Of a DNA stretch of 64,000 nt, positions 45,988 through 56,386 are shown one piece after another. The first letter of the stretch is position 1. Each line of letters begins with the position of its first letter. The position numbers were made by a program, and so were the translations under genes. The stretch is from Candidatus Treponema merdequi (GTDB taxonomy: Bacteria > Spirochaetota > Spirochaetia > Treponematales > Treponemataceae). The notes beneath the pieces are model-generated. The model made no database searches, had not been told where the DNA came from, and worked only from the letters and a program-made list of their open reading frames with translations. The stretch is taken from contig JAGHVB010000005.1 in the NCBI GenBank assembly GCA_018064525.1, positions 33,749 through 97,748 of the forward strand, given 5' to 3'.

Positions 45988-48771
45988 ATGAAAAGAAGCT
46001 TTTCAAAATCATTTTTCAAACACCCATGGATTATAATAGCGGTTTGCGTGGTGCTAACCGGGGTCATGGGCTGGTGTATCAAAGGCATCGGCATGGATAA
46101 TTCCATCCGCCAGTTTTTGCCGCAAAAGGACGACTCGTACATAAGGCTTACAAAAACCGAAGACGAGTTCGGAAGCATGATTGTAATCGGCGTAAGTCTT
46201 GAAGCTAAAGACGGTACGATTCTTACTCCGGAATACATCGATGTTACAAAAAAAATCACAGACAGGGTTTTAAATCTTGATCAGATTGAAGGCGTAGACT
46301 CACTCACCCACATCGATTATGTCTGTGAATCAGACGGTTCAATTTCTGCATCTCAGCTTATTCCTGAAACTTATACAGGAAGTCCTGAAGACATTAATCA
46401 GCTAAAGATGCGTCTTTCTGAATGGAGCGATATGTACAACAGAGTCATCGTAAATGATGACTATACTGCAACTCAGATGCAGATTACAGTTCATACTTTG
46501 GCTCCAGATGAAATTAAAGAACAGACAATTACGGATGCTGAACGACAGCAGAAAATTCTTGAAAATGTCCGAGCTGTTGTTACAGAAGAAACTCAGGGAC
46601 ACAATCTGGAATTTAAAATTTTCGGAGATCCAGTTGTTGCAGAAAGTGCACGCGCTTTTATGATTTCGGATCTTGAAGCTCTTATTCCGCTCGTAATCGT
46701 TGTCGTTCTTCTTTCTCTCTTCTTTAGTTTTAAAACTTTAGATGGAACTTTATTGCCGCTCATCACTGTCGTAATGGCAACTGCATGGACAATGGGATTG
46801 ATGGCAGTTCTTGGTGTAACTTTCACTTTGGTTTCAAGCGTAATTCCAGTTGCTCTTATCGCAGTTGGTTCCGCATACGGAATTCATGTTTTAACTCATT
46901 ACTATGTTGGATTGAAAGCTGTCGACGGAGAAATTACAAAAGAAAAATATCACGAAGCTGTTTTTGCAGGTCTTAAAGAAGTTATGACTGCAGTATTGCT
47001 TGCTGGTGTAACAACTGTCGTGGGATTTATTTCTCTCGTATCAAGTCCGATTGAACCGCTTCACAGTTTTGCAATATTTACAGCTGTCGGAGTTGCAATT
47101 TCACTTTTACTTGCAATTACATTTATTCCTGCAGTTTTGCTTTGCAAAGATGTTTCAAAAGTTAAGACAAGCAAAACAAGAATGGATAGACTTACTGAAA
47201 AAGCGAAAGCAACAATCGAAAGAACTAAACTCAAAAAAGACGGCGGAAACACACTCTATCAGATTTATCATTTCTTCTGTGGTTCAAAATCACGCTTGAT
47301 AATTTTTACTTGTGCAATCATCGGACTTTCTATAGTCGGACTTCGTCTGCTTCACATCGATACAGCACTTGTAAATTATTTTCCACAAAATTGCAAACTC
47401 AGACAGGATATTGACTATGTAGACAGACAGTTTGCAGGAACAAATTCAGTTTACTTCACAGTTTCAGGTCAAGAAAAAGGCGATCTTACAAAACCAGAAA
47501 TATTAAAAGCAGTTGATGACATGCAGGAATATTTAAAAGAAAATTTTTCTGGAATCGGAAAAATTATTTCTTACACTGATTTCATTAAACGCATTAATCA
47601 GGTCTGGCATGTTCCATCAGAGAATAATTTAAATGGAAGTAACAGCGATGCGATTTCTGTTTCTGCTGATGATGGATTTAATTCTGGATTTGATGACTGG
47701 TCGGCTTTTGGAGATGAAAGTTTTGGATTTGAAGATTCTTTTGAAGAGTTTGGTTTCGAAAATGATGATTCATCTTCAAATACAGTTGAGAAAGTGACTG
47801 TTGTTGAAAAAACTGACTGGGTTGATCCTAACATTTCATATTCTGAAAATTTGAAAAAAACTATGACAACCCAGGAAGCTCTTGATATGCTCGCTGCAGC
47901 ATACGCAGATGCCGGCGGAAAATACGCAACTGTTGAAGACATCGTTACAGAACTTGAAAAACAGTTTAATTACAACGGAATGGCTTATTACGAAATTCCA
48001 TACGATACAGAAAAATATCCTGTTGCAACACGCGAAGAACTTTCTGGAGTTGTACAGGGATATTTAACTTTACTTTCTGGATCTCTCGACAGATTTGTTG
48101 ACGATGAAATGAATCCAAAGACAATGCGAATTACATGTCAACTCAGAAATCATTCTACTCAGGAAACTGGAGACATTATCAAAGCTGCACAGGATTATGC
48201 AAAACTTCACTTTCCTGAAGGATATACAATTGAGGCAACTGGCGCTGGTGAAATGGAATATACAATGACAAAGATGATTGTTTCAAGTCAGATTCAGAGT
48301 CTTTTGATTTCGCTTGTTGCAGTTTTCATCATCATTACAATTGCATTCAAATCTGGATGGGCAGGACTTTTGGGAGCTGTTCCACTTGCACTGACAATTT
48401 TACTCAACTATATGATCATGGGATTTGCAGGAATCAATCTCGATCTTGTAACAAGCATCATTGCATCTGTTGCAGTCGGAGTTGGAATCGATTACACAAT
48501 TCACTTTTTGGAAACATACAAAGAAGAAAGAAAGCATTCTGACAATCTTGAAGAAGTCACAAGAAATACTTTCAAAAAATCTGGCAGTGGTATTGTTACA
48601 AATGCAATCGCCGTTGGATTTGGATTCTTAGTTTTGTGTTTTTCTAAATTTGTTGTACTTCGTTTTATCGGTGTACTCGTTGCAATCGTAATGTTTACTT
48701 CAAGTTTCTTAGCAATGACAATCATTCCAGGAATCTTAAATGAATTTGAACCAAAATTCATCAGAAAATAA
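45988..48771 (+). CDS. RND/MMPL family transporter (two SSD-like halves)
   Basis: Two homologous 6-TM halves: SVIPVALIAVGSAYGIHVLTHYY and SIIASVAVGVGIDYTIHFLETYKEE; large periplasmic loops. Confidence 0.92.
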   Translation: MKRSFSKSFFKHPWIIIAVCVVLTGVMGWCIKGIGMDNSIRQFLPQKDDSYIRLTKTEDEFGSMIVIGVSLEAKDGTILTPEYIDVTKKITDRVLNLDQIEGVDSLTHIDYVCESDGSISASQLIPETYTGSPEDINQLKMRLSEWSDMYNRVIVNDDYTATQMQITVHTLAPDEIKEQTITDAERQQKILENVRAVVTEETQGHNLEFKIFGDPVVAESARAFMISDLEALIPLVIVVVLLSLFFSFKTLDGTLLPLITVVMATAWTMGLMAVLGVTFTLVSSVIPVALIAVGSAYGIHVLTHYYVGLKAVDGEITKEKYHEAVFAGLKEVMTAVLLAGVTTVVGFISLVSSPIEPLHSFAIFTAVGVAISLLLAITFIPAVLLCKDVSKVKTSKTRMDRLTEKAKATIERTKLKKDGGNTLYQIYHFFCGSKSRLIIFTCAIIGLSIVGLRLLHIDTALVNYFPQNCKLRQDIDYVDRQFAGTNSVYFTVSGQEKGDLTKPEILKAVDDMQEYLKENFSGIGKIISYTDFIKRINQVWHVPSENNLNGSNSDAISVSADDGFNSGFDDWSAFGDESFGFEDSFEEFGFENDDSSSNTVEKVTVVEKTDWVDPNISYSENLKKTMTTQEALDMLAAAYADAGGKYATVEDIVTELEKQFNYNGMAYYEIPYDTEKYPVATREELSGVVQGYLTLLSGSLDRFVDDEMNPKTMRITCQLRNHSTQETGDIIKAAQDYAKLHFPEGYTIEATGAGEMEYTMTKMIVSSQIQSLLISLVAVFIIITIAFKSGWAGLLGAVPLALTILLNYMIMGFAGINLDLVTSIIASVAVGVGIDYTIHFLETYKEERKHSDNLEEVTRNTFKKSGSGIVTNAIAVGFGFLVLCFSKFVVLRFIGVLVAIVMFTSSFLAMTIIPGILNEFEPKFIRK

Positions 48772-48785
48772 TTAAGGAGAATTAT

Positions 48786-49574
48786 ATGAAATTAACAAAA
48801 TCAATTGCTGCTTTTGCAGTTTGTGGAATTTTTATGGCTGGTGCTTTTGCAGATGCAAAGGGAACAGAAATTATGAATAAAGTCGCAAACTTTAAAGAAC
48901 CAAAATTTTCTCAGTCGATGATTGTAATGACTCTCAAAGATAAAAACGGTTCTGAAGAAAAACGCCAGGTTATCGAATACGGAAAAGAAGCTGACGGAAA
49001 AACTTATGTTGTAATGGATTTTAAGGGACCTGCTTCTGTAAAAGACACTCGCTTTTTACAGATTACAAATGACAACGGACCAGATGACAAATGGATTTAT
49101 CTTCCGTCATTAAAATCTGTTCGACGCGTGAACTCGAGCGAAGGTTCAAAATCATTCATGGGCACAGATGCTACTTACGATGATCTTTCAACACGAGATG
49201 TTTCAGAAGATGAACATCAGTATATAAAAGATGAAACAATCAAAGTTGAAAACGGAACAGCATACGATTGTCATGTAATTAAAGAAATTCCACTTAACAA
49301 AGCCGGAACTCAGTACAGCTACAGAATGGTTTGGGTTGATAAAAAAACAATGTACCCTGTTCACACAGAAATGTTTGACAAAAACGGGAAACTTATTAAA
49401 GTTCTGGAAGTTTTAAAAATCACTCCACAAAATGGATATGATATTCCGATGGAAAACTGTCTTAAAAATGTACAGACTGGACATTCCACTACTTTAACAG
49501 TTTTAAAAGTTGCTGTAGACCAGCCGATTCCAGACAGAGTATTCACACAAAACTTTTTAACAACAGGAAAATAA
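48786..49574 (+). CDS. Outer membrane lipoprotein-sorting protein (LolA/LppX-like fold)
   Basis: Signal peptide; SQSMIVMTLKDKNGSEEKRQVIEYGKEADGKTYVVMDFKGPASVKDTRFLQITN...IYLPSLKSVRRVNSSEGSKSFMGTDATYDDLSTRD. Confidence 0.9.
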   Translation: MKLTKSIAAFAVCGIFMAGAFADAKGTEIMNKVANFKEPKFSQSMIVMTLKDKNGSEEKRQVIEYGKEADGKTYVVMDFKGPASVKDTRFLQITNDNGPDDKWIYLPSLKSVRRVNSSEGSKSFMGTDATYDDLSTRDVSEDEHQYIKDETIKVENGTAYDCHVIKEIPLNKAGTQYSYRMVWVDKKTMYPVHTEMFDKNGKLIKVLEVLKITPQNGYDIPMENCLKNVQTGHSTTLTVLKVAVDQPIPDRVFTQNFLTTGK

Positions 49575-49579
49575 AAAAA

Positions 49580-51067
49580 ATGAAAAATTTTTCTTCAAAA
49601 CATTTATTTATATTAACTGCCAGTGCGGTATTATTAAGTTCCACTTTAAGCGCACAGACATTTGAGGACTTCGGAGATTTTGGAACGGACTTCGGTGGAG
49701 AAACAAAGCAAGGTGTCACAGTTTCAGGACGTGCAAGTCTTGAAACAAGAGCATATTGTGATACCGACACAAGTGATAAAGTTGAAATGCAGGCAATTCC
49801 AGATGCCCGTCTTGGATTTTCTTTCAACGGGAAACAGTCTGATGTAAATGTTGTTGTTCATCTTGATGAATATACGATTAAGAATCATCCAATCGATGTT
49901 CTTGATGAAGCAACACTCAGAGGATACTTTGGAAATTTTCAAATTGAAGCTGGCATTATGAAAATTGTCTGGGGAAAAGGTGATAAAAATCATGTCATTG
50001 ATAATTTTAATGCAGATGACTATCATGATTTTGTCATTCCTGATTACATCGATCGTCGCGTTTCAACACCAATGATAAGAGCAAAATATAATTTCCCTGT
50101 GAACAATCTTTGTCTTGAAGGTGTTTACACACCTTTCTTACCTGTAGACAGATTCGCTGTGAATGGAAAATGGGTTCCTGGTCAGGTAACACAACTTAAA
50201 TCTTTGATCACTTCAAATGCATCAAATGCTGTAGTAACTGCCGCATATAAAGCAAAGATGGACAACAGCTCAACTGCACCACTGACAACCGCTGCATATC
50301 TTACTGCATTAACTCAGGCAAACAATCTTAATTCAAACCAGGACATAATTTATCCTGATATGAAAACTTTGAAATACGGACAATATGGTGGTCGCCTGAC
50401 AGGAACTTTCGGACCTATTGATTTGGGTATCAGTTATTACAATGGTTACTACAAACAGCCTTCTGTAAATGCAGCAAAAATGTCTTCATATCTGACAAAG
50501 TATCTTTCGGAAGCTTCAATTTCTGAAGATGAAAAGTTTTTGGCATACGATAAAAAACAAACATTCGGAATTGAAGCCGCAGCAGCAATCTGGCATTTTA
50601 ACATTCGTGGTGAAGCATGTTACAATTTAACAGAAGACATCGAAGGAACAAATCCATGGATTCATAATAATTCGATCGCATGGCTTGGAGGATTTGATAT
50701 TGATCTTCCATTCTGGAATATGAATTTGAATATTCAAGAAACAGGTACATACATCTTAAACCGCGATAAAATCAGAAATAATATTACAGACATTGAAAAA
50801 TCTAAGAATAATAATTACGCAGAAAATAAACTTATTGCAAACATTTCAACTTCATTTGTAAATGATAAACTTGTTCCAGAAGTTACATTTATCTGGGTAA
50901 TCGAAAATAATGATTTTGTTATTCTCCCTAAAATTACTTACAGCATTTCTGATGGACTTTCTTTGTACGCAAGTGGAATGTATATTACCAGCACAGAAGA
51001 AGCAAGCCAGTTCTACTCATGGAGAAATAATAGTTTTGTTTCACTCGGAGCAACATATAGATTTTAA
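49580..51067 (+). CDS. Outer-membrane beta-barrel protein (DUF1302-like)
   Basis: Signal peptide SAQTFEDFGDFG; alternating beta-strand pattern, terminal aromatic F (GATYRF). Confidence 0.7.
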   Translation: MKNFSSKHLFILTASAVLLSSTLSAQTFEDFGDFGTDFGGETKQGVTVSGRASLETRAYCDTDTSDKVEMQAIPDARLGFSFNGKQSDVNVVVHLDEYTIKNHPIDVLDEATLRGYFGNFQIEAGIMKIVWGKGDKNHVIDNFNADDYHDFVIPDYIDRRVSTPMIRAKYNFPVNNLCLEGVYTPFLPVDRFAVNGKWVPGQVTQLKSLITSNASNAVVTAAYKAKMDNSSTAPLTTAAYLTALTQANNLNSNQDIIYPDMKTLKYGQYGGRLTGTFGPIDLGISYYNGYYKQPSVNAAKMSSYLTKYLSEASISEDEKFLAYDKKQTFGIEAAAAIWHFNIRGEACYNLTEDIEGTNPWIHNNSIAWLGGFDIDLPFWNMNLNIQETGTYILNRDKIRNNITDIEKSKNNNYAENKLIANISTSFVNDKLVPEVTFIWVIENNDFVILPKITYSISDGLSLYASGMYITSTEEASQFYSWRNNSFVSLGATYRF

Positions 51068-51206
51068 GCACTATACATAAATTAAGATTAATTTTAACAA
51101 AAAAATTATTTTATCTTAACTTTTGATTAAAAAATTAATAACTATTCGTATTATATCTATGTAATTGATTTGACTAAAAAAGAATAGAAAAGATTTCCCT
51201 CCTTTT

Positions 51207-51245
51207 CCGATTGATCACGCATCGTGGTCAGTCGGATTTTTTTTT
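51207..51245 (+). terminator. Terminator-like hairpin immediately upstream of the efflux operon (possible attenuator)
   Basis: CCGATTGATCAC-GCATC-GTGGTCAGTCGG (12-bp stem with two G-U pairs, 51207-51235) followed by nine T (51237-51245); first ATG at 51255. Confidence 0.75.
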
Positions 51246-51254
51246 GAGGAACTT

Positions 51255-51839
51255 ATGAAAAAAATATTACTTTTTTTTAGTTTTACAATACTTTTATCCA
51301 GTTGTAATAACATTCAAAAAGCTCAGGCATTTTATCTGGATGCTGTAAAAGAATATAAAGAACAGAATTTTGAGCAGGCTTTATTACTCATTAATAAAAC
51401 ACTTTATTTCAAACCAGATTTTTATCAGGCAAAGTTTTTAAAAGGAAAAATCCTTTTTTATTCAAAAGACTATTCAGCTTCAATCGATATTTTTCAAAAA
51501 CTTACAAAAATACAAAAAGAAAATTTCGATTGTAAATTCTGGCTTTTACGATGTTACATTTTCAATTCTGAACTTGATAAAGCAAAAATCTATTTAAAAG
51601 AACTGATAAGAACCAACACAGAAGACTGGAGATTATATTACTATCGTGCATTAATTGCAAAACAACAGAACAATTTTGAAGATTATTTTTCAAATTTAAA
51701 TACTGCAGATACATTCATAAAAGATTCTTCAGTTGTCTATCTTGATCTGGCATTATTCTGGCAGGAACTCGGCCTGCAGGAAAGAAGCACTTTATGTTTT
51801 TCAAAAGCAGAAATGTTAAATACCAGATATCTGGAATAA
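51255..51839 (+). CDS. TPR-repeat lipoprotein
   Basis: MKKILLFFSFTILLSSCNN lipobox; TPR-like FEQALLLINKTLYFKPDFYQAKFLKGKILFYSKDYSASIDIFQKL. Confidence 0.82.
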   Translation: MKKILLFFSFTILLSSCNNIQKAQAFYLDAVKEYKEQNFEQALLLINKTLYFKPDFYQAKFLKGKILFYSKDYSASIDIFQKLTKIQKENFDCKFWLLRCYIFNSELDKAKIYLKELIRTNTEDWRLYYYRALIAKQQNNFEDYFSNLNTADTFIKDSSVVYLDLALFWQELGLQERSTLCFSKAEMLNTRYLE

Positions 51840-51859
51840 AAAAACAAGGAGTTAAAACA

Positions 51860-52330
51860 ATGAAAAATATGTTATTTATATTTTTATCTATCTGTATAAT
51901 TTTTTTTCCTTCATGCACATTATCAAAGCAGGAATCAGAATATAATAATGATTTTTTAATTAATAATTCAATATTAGTTCCAGGGAAAATAAATGTAACA
52001 ATAAATCAGGCGGATGATAAAGAACTCAAAACAGAACTGTTCCAGATTCTGTCTGTAAAATTGAACAGTTTTAATAAAACAAAAGAACATAACGATAATA
52101 TACTTTCTGTCAACATCTCAATTATTGAACGGACATCTATCGAAAATTTTGAAACTGTTTATTCTGATTTTATCTATTGCTGTATAACTGATTCAATTGA
52201 CAATACTGTTTATGAAAATTATCAAAAGTCTGCATCAAAACATTCTGTTACTTCAGGAAACAAAGTAAATAAATATATTTCCACACTTTTTAACGAGCTG
52301 AATAAAATTCAGATGGGAAAAATACAATGA
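51860..52330 (+). CDS. Small lipoprotein of efflux operon
   Basis: ATG 51860 with AAGGAG upstream; MKNMLFIFLSICIIFFPSCTLSK lipobox. ORF track extends to 51794. Confidence 0.75.
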   Translation: MKNMLFIFLSICIIFFPSCTLSKQESEYNNDFLINNSILVPGKINVTINQADDKELKTELFQILSVKLNSFNKTKEHNDNILSVNISIIERTSIENFETVYSDFIYCCITDSIDNTVYENYQKSASKHSVTSGNKVNKYISTLFNELNKIQMGKIQ

Positions 52331-53673
52331 AAAAAAATTTCTATATTCTTCTATTTTTCCTTTTTAACTGTTTCACAATTGCTGCAGAAATATATCTTAA
52401 TGATGCTGATACCGCAATTTCATTAGGTCTTGCAAACTCAAAACTGTTAAATGAAAAACAAAAAAGTTCGCTTCTCCAGATGAAAAAATCAAAATATTCA
52501 ATATTACCTTTTTTACCACGGTTCAGCTGCGGCTGGAATGAACACAATCAGATTATAAAACAGCAGCCGGACACCAGACACAAATCAATTGAATTTTCAG
52601 TCTCGCAGCTTCTTTTTGATAATGGAAAAACATATTTAACATATTCCATAAATACTTATATTTCTTTTCTTTCTTATCTCGAAACTCAAAAAGAGATAAG
52701 AGAATATGCTCTTTCAATCCTTGAAACATATTACAACCTTATTTTAAAAAATATGATGATAAAAATTAAATCTGAATTTCTTGAAAATACAAAAAATGAA
52801 CTCGAAATTATTGAATATAAATATAATTCAGGACTTGCACTTAAAACAGATTTACTTGAATTTCAGATATCCTGTAAAGAACTTTCAAATGAACTTATAA
52901 AACTTAATCAGGAAAAACATACTTTATATTCAGATTTGAAATTTTTATTAAACTTAAATGAAGAAACTAAAATCATCCTCCCCGAATCAGTTAATGAATT
53001 TTATTTTCCAACAGATCCTCTTACGCCAATGCTTTCTCAATATAAAAGAAAAATAACAGAAGCAAGTCTTGAAATAAAACAGGCGGAAGCTGATTTTGAA
53101 TATCAGAAAAAACAATACAAAATTTCAAGACAAAATTTTCTTCCGGATATTTCACTCGAAGGAATTATTTCATTTTCAGGATCAGATTATCCTTTGACTC
53201 AGCCGGATTACTCTTTAAAACTTGTATTTTCATTTTCAAATTTGCCGTTTTTACCTTTTCAACATAATTCACTTTCAGAACTATCTAACAATAAAAAATA
53301 CAGTTTTACAAATTCAACAAGCGCAACACTTTCACCAGATGCAACCTATTTTACTCAACGGAAAATTCAACAAAGCAATCTGAATCAAAGCAGGATTTCA
53401 CTCGAAAAACTGATAAATCAGACAAAAAACACAATCACAGAATTAATCAACACACATGACAACCTGATTGAATATATTTCACTTTTAAAAGAAACACAAA
53501 AAATAAAAGAAGAAAAAATAAAAATCAGTGAATATGAATTTGAAAACGGACTTATCAAAACAAACGATTATCTTAAAGAAAAAAACGAATATTCTGAATA
53601 CAGACAAAAATTAATTTCTTCACAAATAGAATTAATTTCACTTCAAAAAAAAATCCAGATTTTAATCAACTAA
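52327..53673 (+). CDS. TolC family outer membrane efflux protein
   Basis: Signal peptide, long alpha-helical repeats; NSGLALKTDLLEFQISCKELSNELIKLNQEKHTLYSDLKFLLNL; FENGLIKTNDYLKEKNEYSEYRQKLISSQIELISLQKKIQ. Confidence 0.85.
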   Translation: MKKNFYILLFFLFNCFTIAAEIYLNDADTAISLGLANSKLLNEKQKSSLLQMKKSKYSILPFLPRFSCGWNEHNQIIKQQPDTRHKSIEFSVSQLLFDNGKTYLTYSINTYISFLSYLETQKEIREYALSILETYYNLILKNMMIKIKSEFLENTKNELEIIEYKYNSGLALKTDLLEFQISCKELSNELIKLNQEKHTLYSDLKFLLNLNEETKIILPESVNEFYFPTDPLTPMLSQYKRKITEASLEIKQAEADFEYQKKQYKISRQNFLPDISLEGIISFSGSDYPLTQPDYSLKLVFSFSNLPFLPFQHNSLSELSNNKKYSFTNSTSATLSPDATYFTQRKIQQSNLNQSRISLEKLINQTKNTITELINTHDNLIEYISLLKETQKIKEEKIKISEYEFENGLIKTNDYLKEKNEYSEYRQKLISSQIELISLQKKIQILIN

Positions 53674-53685
53674 AGGAGTAAGACT

Positions 53686-55038
53686 TTGAAAAAAATTTAC
53701 ATTATCATTTTATCTGTAATACTTTTATCAATAACTACAATACTATTAATAAACAGCAGAATACACATTTCTAAAAATGATATAACAGAAGAAATAAGCG
53801 TTAAAACCTGCCACCCGGAATTTGAAAATATTTATTCAGATATTGAATCGTTCGGAACTGTAATATACAAAACTAAAACCGATGTTACAAATCTTGTTCC
53901 GGGAAATGTAATTTCAAAAAATGTAAAAGAAGGTGATTATGTTTATAAAAATGACATACTTTACAAATTAAAAAACACAGAACTTGAAATTGAATATATT
54001 CAGAATCAAAACCGGTTAAATTCAAGTAAAGCAAATCTTGAATTATTTGAAGCAAGACTTTATGAAAAAGAAAAAGAAGCAAAATCTCAGCTGATAAAGA
54101 TTTCAAATCTTAAAGACCAGATAAAAATTACAGAAAAAAACATTTCTCTTGCACATGAAAATCTGGAGAACAAAAAAGCACTTCATCAACTTGGTGGAAT
54201 TACAACACAGGAAATCAAAGAATCACAAAATCAATTTGATTCACTGCAGACAGAACTTGAGATTCAGAAACGAGAACTTAATATAACTGAAATGGGATTT
54301 TCAAAACAAGATCTAATCAGTTCCGGAATAATTCCATCAGACGATGAACAGCTCTTTTACAATCAGCTGATTGAACTCAATACAAAAACAAGCCGTGCAG
54401 ATCTTACTGTCGCACAAGCGGAATATGAAAATTCAAAAGTCAGTCTTGAATTAACAGAAAAACTTCTTGAAGATCTGATAATAAGAGCTCCTGTAAATGG
54501 AGTAATCGGAAATGTAAATTTTGAAAACGGTGAATATATTAAGCAGAATGAAAATGTATTGACCATTATGGATATATCAACTTGCGTAGCGGCATTAAAT
54601 ATTCAGGAAGGTAATATCTATAATATTTCTGTAGGAAATCGTGTAAAACTTGAAATTCCGGCAGCGCAAAAAACAATAGAAACATTTATAACTGATATTT
54701 CTCCAGTCGCAGATACAGCAACAGGAAACTTTTTTGTAAAAGCAGATTTCTGCAATAAAGAACATTTAATAAAACCCGGCATGTTTCTTAAATGTTCTAT
54801 CGCAAATAACTTTCATACAAAATATCTTAAGATTCCTGAAACTGCTTTAATTAACACGACTGAAAAAAATGCAAACTGTTTTATCGTAAAAAACAAAATG
54901 GCATTTATGCAAAAAGTAAAAATTGCATTCATACGAAACGGTTTTGCATTCATAAACTCAGGACTCACAGATGAATATCAGATAATCAATAACCCACCTA
55001 AAAATATCAAGGATGGCACATATGTTAAAGTTCTATAA
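53686..55038 (+). CDS. Efflux RND transporter periplasmic adaptor subunit (HlyD-like); TTG start
   Basis: FGTVIYKTKTDVTNLVPGNVISKNVKEGDYVYKNDILYKLKN; coiled coil; IIRAPVNGVIGNVNFENGEYIKQNENVLTIMD. Starts TTG at 53686 with AAGGAG upstream. Confidence 0.88.
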   Translation: MKKIYIIILSVILLSITTILLINSRIHISKNDITEEISVKTCHPEFENIYSDIESFGTVIYKTKTDVTNLVPGNVISKNVKEGDYVYKNDILYKLKNTELEIEYIQNQNRLNSSKANLELFEARLYEKEKEAKSQLIKISNLKDQIKITEKNISLAHENLENKKALHQLGGITTQEIKESQNQFDSLQTELEIQKRELNITEMGFSKQDLISSGIIPSDDEQLFYNQLIELNTKTSRADLTVAQAEYENSKVSLELTEKLLEDLIIRAPVNGVIGNVNFENGEYIKQNENVLTIMDISTCVAALNIQEGNIYNISVGNRVKLEIPAAQKTIETFITDISPVADTATGNFFVKADFCNKEHLIKPGMFLKCSIANNFHTKYLKIPETALINTTEKNANCFIVKNKMAFMQKVKIAFIRNGFAFINSGLTDEYQIINNPPKNIKDGTYVKVL

Positions 55039-56386
55039 AATGCTTAATATAAAAACCATTCTTTTTTTATTAACTGTATTTATTTTCGAACTATCATGCA
55101 GTTTAATTACTTTTGAAGATTTAACTTTTTTTTCAAATATTTCAGACAATCAGAATTATTTTTATGAAAACTCAATCATTGTAAATTTTTCTTCAGAAAT
55201 GAATAATGATAAAACAGAAAAGATAATATTTCTTAAAGAAAATTCAAATATAATCAACACATCATTTAAATGGAACGGAAAATGCTGCGAAATCATTCCG
55301 GAATCAGCTTTAACGAAAGGAAAACAATATTCATTTGTAATTTCCGGACAGGCAGTAACAAAAGACAACAAACATTTTGATATAAAATATGAAAGAACTT
55401 TTATTTATGGAATTAAAGACGACCTTTTTACATTAACTGAATATTCAAATCCGGATATTCTTAATTCAGATCAAACTTTATCTTTAAAATTTTCAAAACA
55501 AATTGATATTTCAAGTTTTGAAAACAGTTTTACAATAAGTCCAAACATTAAATTAAAAAAAACTTATTCTGAAAATCTTTATGAAATTAAACTTACTCCA
55601 GAACAAGGCTGGCCCGTAAACACATATTTTATCTGGTCAATCGAAAAATTACATTCTAAAGATGAATATGAACTTTGCAAAAAATACTCAGACACATTCT
55701 TTACTTTTCATGACTATATACAGCCAAAATTGATTTTTTCAAACCTCAATAACATAAAAATTACAGATAACCTTTTTTTCTCTTTTAACAAAAAAATGGA
55801 TTTAAAATCATTTGAAAACAACTTTTCCATTTCTCCTTATATAAACGGATATTTTTCACAAAACGAAAATGACATAATTTTTCATCCTGAAAACAATTTT
55901 GAAATTGGTAAAAATTATTCAATTATAATATCTTCAAAAACTTGCGATGAAAATTCCATTCCGATTTATCAGGAAATTAAAAAAACTTTCAAACCGGTTA
56001 ATCATTTTCTAAAAATTACATCAGTTTCAATTAATGAAAATCTTAATCTTCCATTCAATCAAAACCAGATTACGAAAATTAATTTTTCACAGACACAAAC
56101 AGCCTTTATCGAAATAATTTTTTCAAATTCAATAAACAAAAAAAATATAACCAGTGCAGAAAAAGCAATTACACTTCAGCCTGTATTTCCAACAGAAACA
56201 AGTTTTCCAAAACTTACAAATGTAAAATGGAACCAAGAAAGAAACAAAGTCATTCTTACTTATTCGAATATGATTAATACAGACATTCTTTATAAATTAA
56301 CAGTTAATTCTTCAAAGAACTATTTTCAAACAGAAGAAAATGAATATATGGAGGAAAATTTATGCATTTATTTTTTAACAGAATAA
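55022..56386 (+). CDS. Lipoprotein with Ig-like (SbsA/Big_5-type) domains
   Basis: FELSCS lipobox; repeated pattern SLKFSKQIDISSFENSFTISPNIKLKK and FFSFNKKMDLKSFENNFSISPYING. ORF-track start 55013. Confidence 0.7.
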   Translation: MLKFYKMLNIKTILFLLTVFIFELSCSLITFEDLTFFSNISDNQNYFYENSIIVNFSSEMNNDKTEKIIFLKENSNIINTSFKWNGKCCEIIPESALTKGKQYSFVISGQAVTKDNKHFDIKYERTFIYGIKDDLFTLTEYSNPDILNSDQTLSLKFSKQIDISSFENSFTISPNIKLKKTYSENLYEIKLTPEQGWPVNTYFIWSIEKLHSKDEYELCKKYSDTFFTFHDYIQPKLIFSNLNNIKITDNLFFSFNKKMDLKSFENNFSISPYINGYFSQNENDIIFHPENNFEIGKNYSIIISSKTCDENSIPIYQEIKKTFKPVNHFLKITSVSINENLNLPFNQNQITKINFSQTQTAFIEIIFSNSINKKNITSAEKAITLQPVFPTETSFPKLTNVKWNQERNKVILTYSNMINTDILYKLTVNSSKNYFQTEENEYMEENLCIYFLTE

